A stretch of DNA of 64,000 bases from NCBI RefSeq assembly GCF_002165135.1, contig NZ_NFZQ01000002.1, forward strand, positions 248,001 to 312,000, read 5' to 3'. The position numbers and the translations under genes were made by a program. This document shows positions 62,095 to 64,000 of the stretch, one piece after another; within the stretch, counting starts at the first letter, position 1, and each line of letters opens with the position of its first letter. The DNA is from Pseudomonas sp. SID14000 (GTDB taxonomy: Bacteria > Pseudomonadota > Gammaproteobacteria > Pseudomonadales > Pseudomonadaceae). The notes beneath the pieces are model-generated. The model was not told the origin of the DNA, made no database searches, and worked only from the letters and a program-made list of their open reading frames with translations.

Positions 62095-62559
62095 ATGTCC
62101 ACTCTTTGCCCACCGGTGCTTCTTGTTGCCCTCAGTTCGCCTGAGGAGGAAGCCCACTGTCGTACATTGCGAGTACGCGACGACCAATCCGACTTCATTG
62201 CCAGCAACGCCGAATCGCTGGAACAGGCTGCCGATAGCCCCTGGTGTGAACCCTTGGCCGTGCGCGCCATGCAGACCGGTGAAATGGTCGGCTTCCTGAT
62301 GCATGCCCTCGATCCGGATGAGAACAGCCGCTGGATCTATCGCCTGATGATTGACCACCGCCACCAAGGCCGCGGTTATGGCCGCGCTGCCCTGCGGGCG
62401 CTGCTGGCATACCTGCAACCGTTGCCGGGTGGCCCCGGCGTTGCCCTTGGCGTCGCCCCTGAGAACATTGGGGCAAAACGTCTCTATGCCTCCGAAGGCT
62501 TCGTCGAGACCGGCGAAGTCATAGATGGCGAGCTAATCATGCGACGGATGCTGGCATGA
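62095..62559 (+). CDS. GNAT acetyltransferase, spermidine-acetyltransferase-like
   Basis: 154 residues: LRVRDDQSDFIASNAESLEQ, MVGFLMHALDPDENSRWIYR, acetyl-CoA loop HRHQGRGYGRAAL, and ENIGAKRLYASEGFVETGEV. The pattern resembles SpeG/BltD polyamine acetyltransferases; not certain. ATG 62095 with GGAG 8 bases upstream; 8 codons upstream are also open. Confidence 0.87.
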   Translation: MSTLCPPVLLVALSSPEEEAHCRTLRVRDDQSDFIASNAESLEQAADSPWCEPLAVRAMQTGEMVGFLMHALDPDENSRWIYRLMIDHRHQGRGYGRAALRALLAYLQPLPGGPGVALGVAPENIGAKRLYASEGFVETGEVIDGELIMRRMLA

Positions 62560-62564
62560 TCAAA

Positions 62565-62589
62565 GGCGGGGCGCCCTGGCGTCCCCGCC
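62565..62589 (+). terminator. Hairpin after GNAT gene
   Basis: ggcggggcgcc/ggcgtccccgcc stem with a 'ct' loop directly after the stop; no T run, so rho-independent function is uncertain. Confidence 0.45.
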
Positions 62590-62607
62590 GCTGCGCCCAT
62601 TCAAACG

Positions 62608-62844
62608 CTAGCCTTCAGGCGGGGATATCCCACAGACGAATTCATCCGATCCCAGGCGATGCGAACCGAACTCCACAACATAGCCAGCACCGCGGCGCTC
62701 AGCCTCGGCCCTGGCAGTCTTCTGGTCGGCATAGACATCGACGAAATGCCAGGGATGCCGGTCTCTCAGCACGCCCCATCCGAGCACCCAGCCGTCATTG
62801 GCCGGATCGGCTGGCAGGTTTTTCGCCAAGCTGCGGATGCTCAT
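62608..62844 (-). CDS. Small hypothetical protein downstream of adhP
   Basis: 78 residues, MSIRSLAKNLPADPANDGWV ... WHFVDVYADQKTARAEAERR, ends SDEFVCGISPPEG. No known family; compact, soluble. ATG 62844, GGTGAAGG upstream, 17 bases behind the dehydrogenase stop: probably co-transcribed with it. Confidence 0.65.
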   Translation of the reverse strand: MSIRSLAKNLPADPANDGWVLGWGVLRDRHPWHFVDVYADQKTARAEAERRGAGYVVEFGSHRLGSDEFVCGISPPEG

Positions 62845-62861
62845 ACCTTCACCCCGACGGG

Positions 62862-63887
62862 TTAGCCATTCTTCTGCTGTGAAGCGAACTGGATCACCAT
62901 CCGCCCTTTGATCTTGCCCTCCAGCATCTCCTCGAAGATCTGGTTGATATCCTCGATCGGTCGCAGGGTCACCTTCGGTACCACTTTCCCTTCCGCCGCA
63001 AACTGGAAAGCTTCCTGCAGATCCTGGCGGGTGCCGACCAGCGAGCCGATCACTTCGATACCGTCCAGCACCAGGCGAGGAATATTCAGGTTCATGGCTT
63101 CCGATGGCAGCCCGACAGCAACCAGCCGCCCCCCGGCGCGCAGGGCGTCGACGGCCGAGTTGAACGCAGCCTTGGCGACGGCGGTAACCACGGCGGCATG
63201 GGCACCACCGGTCTTGGCCTGGATGACTTTGGCGGCATCCTCGGTGCGTGAATTGATGACCAGGTCGGCGCCCATCTCGCTGGCGAAGCGCAGTTGCTCG
63301 TCGTTGACGTCGATGGCGATCACTTTGGCGTTGAAGACATTCCTGGCATATTGCAGCGCCAGGTTGCCCAGGCCGCCAAGGCCGTAGATGGCGATCCATT
63401 GACCGGGGCGGATGTTGGAAGTCTTCACCGCCTTGTAGGTGGTCACGCCGGCGCAGGTAATGCTGCTGGCGGCAGCGGAGTCGAGCCCGTCGGGTACTTT
63501 GACCGAGTAGTCGGCCTTGACGATGCAGGCTTCGGCCATGCCTCCGTCCACGGTGTACCCGGAGTTCTTCACTTCGCGGCACAGGGTTTCGTTGCCGCTG
63601 GTGCAATACTCGCAATGCCCGCAGCCCTGGTAGAACCAGGCCACGCTGGCGCGGTCACCCGGTTTGAGCGAGGTGACGCCTGGCCCTACTTCCTGGACCA
63701 CACCGATGCCTTCATGACCTAGCACTACACCGGTCTTGTCACCGAAGTCGCCATTTTTCACATGCAGGTCGGTGTGGCACACACCGCAGCACTGCATCTT
63801 CAGCAGCGCTTCACCGTGCTCGAGGGGGCGCAGGGTTTTCTCCACCACAGCCACGCGACGGCCTGGCGCAACAACAGCAGCTTTCAT
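62862..63887 (-). CDS. adhP: Zinc-dependent alcohol dehydrogenase AdhP-type
   Basis: 341 residues of the medium-chain dehydrogenase family. Catalytic zinc ligands: Cys in [13 protein letters not shown], and Cys in ITCAG; structural zinc cysteines in [18 protein letters not shown]-binding [14 protein letters not shown], followed by [10 protein letters not shown] (D fits NAD). Oxidises ethanol and other primary alcohols. ATG 63887 with GGAGG 7 bases upstream. Confidence 0.95.
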   Translation of the reverse strand: MKAAVVAPGRRVAVVEKTLRPLEHGEALLKMQCCGVCHTDLHVKNGDFGDKTGVVLGHEGIGVVQEVGPGVTSLKPGDRASVAWFYQGCGHCEYCTSGNETLCREVKNSGYTVDGGMAEACIVKADYSVKVPDGLDSAAASSITCAGVTTYKAVKTSNIRPGQWIAIYGLGGLGNLALQYARNVFNAKVIAIDVNDEQLRFASEMGADLVINSRTEDAAKVIQAKTGGAHAAVVTAVAKAAFNSAVDALRAGGRLVAVGLPSEAMNLNIPRLVLDGIEVIGSLVGTRQDLQEAFQFAAEGKVVPKVTLRPIEDINQIFEEMLEGKIKGRMVIQFASQQKNG

Positions 63888-64000
63888 ATGAGCCTCCGTG
63901 TCTATCCGAGTGAGCTTGAGTAATTGCCGGTTCAGCATAGCCCTTGCCTGGTGAGGCAAAACTGCTTCAGGTCATGGTCTGGGGTGGGGCGTGCACCTAT

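Overview
The window is chromosomal DNA of a gamma-proteobacterium of the Pseudomonas putida group. The gene order topB-like / roxA / purB-hflD-mnmA / idh-icd / cspD / clpS-clpA / infA / bpt / aat / ftsK / lolA / rarA / crcB / serS / cysG / tusDCBE, the strong G/C third-position bias and the many REP-type palindromes built on a 'cctgtgggagcgg' core all fit this; the species call is inference.

Positions 1-31200 are core genome. Minus-strand genes: topoisomerase III, a GNAT enzyme, the L16 arginine hydroxylase RoxA, purB, hflD, mnmA, a NudJ-like hydrolase and monomeric isocitrate dehydrogenase idh. This is divergent from the dimeric-type icd. Then come cspD, clpS-clpA, infA and two aminoacyl-protein transferases (bpt, aat), which with ClpSA form an almost complete N-degron pathway. 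A plus-strand run follows: ftsK, lolA, rarA, crcB, serS, cysG. The tusDCBE-ybiB set, an NCS2 purine/uracil permease and a Bax-inhibitor-1 protein lead to tRNA-Ser(UGA).

Positions 31230-35550 are an accessory island at tRNA-Ser. A 36-bp sequence from the tRNA 3' flank is repeated at 34525-34560 (34/36 identical). Between the copies lies an AT-rich three-gene cassette, all on the minus strand: a 61-residue peptide with a short Cys/Trp/Gly-rich tail, a 238-residue protein with a His-Pro/Cys-Pro-Phe motif and a C-terminal membrane anchor (DUF6875-like from memory), and a half-size ABC exporter. It looks like a small RiPP or bacteriocin-type system without any hallmark modification enzyme, and is my main candidate for an undescribed system. 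Just outside are remnants of an IS5-type transposase, a tyrosine integrase and an S24-type phage repressor.

Positions 35640-49850 are mostly ordinary housekeeping and metabolic genes: an SH3-like protein, an isochorismatase-fold protein with Ser in place of the catalytic Cys, LysR/TSUP pair, MASE1-GGDEF cyclase, SLC13-type transporter, a glycine-zipper protein with a His tail, two small lipoproteins, a methyltransferase, SDR, ACAD10-type phosphotransferase, SCP2 protein, histidine phosphatase and SohB.

Positions 49990-62000 form a second accessory region starting at tRNA-Cys(GCA): two paralogous secreted halovibrin-like proteins, small duplicated and frameshifted genes, a YedK/HMCES gene divergent from a small gene across a LexA box, a UmuC fragment, DUF3224 and GyrI-like proteins, an acyltransferase, an internally deleted IS630 element, a DUF6434 gene cut at the IS end, a DUF4432 epimerase-like protein and two GNAT enzymes. 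The window ends with a zinc alcohol dehydrogenase and a small downstream gene.
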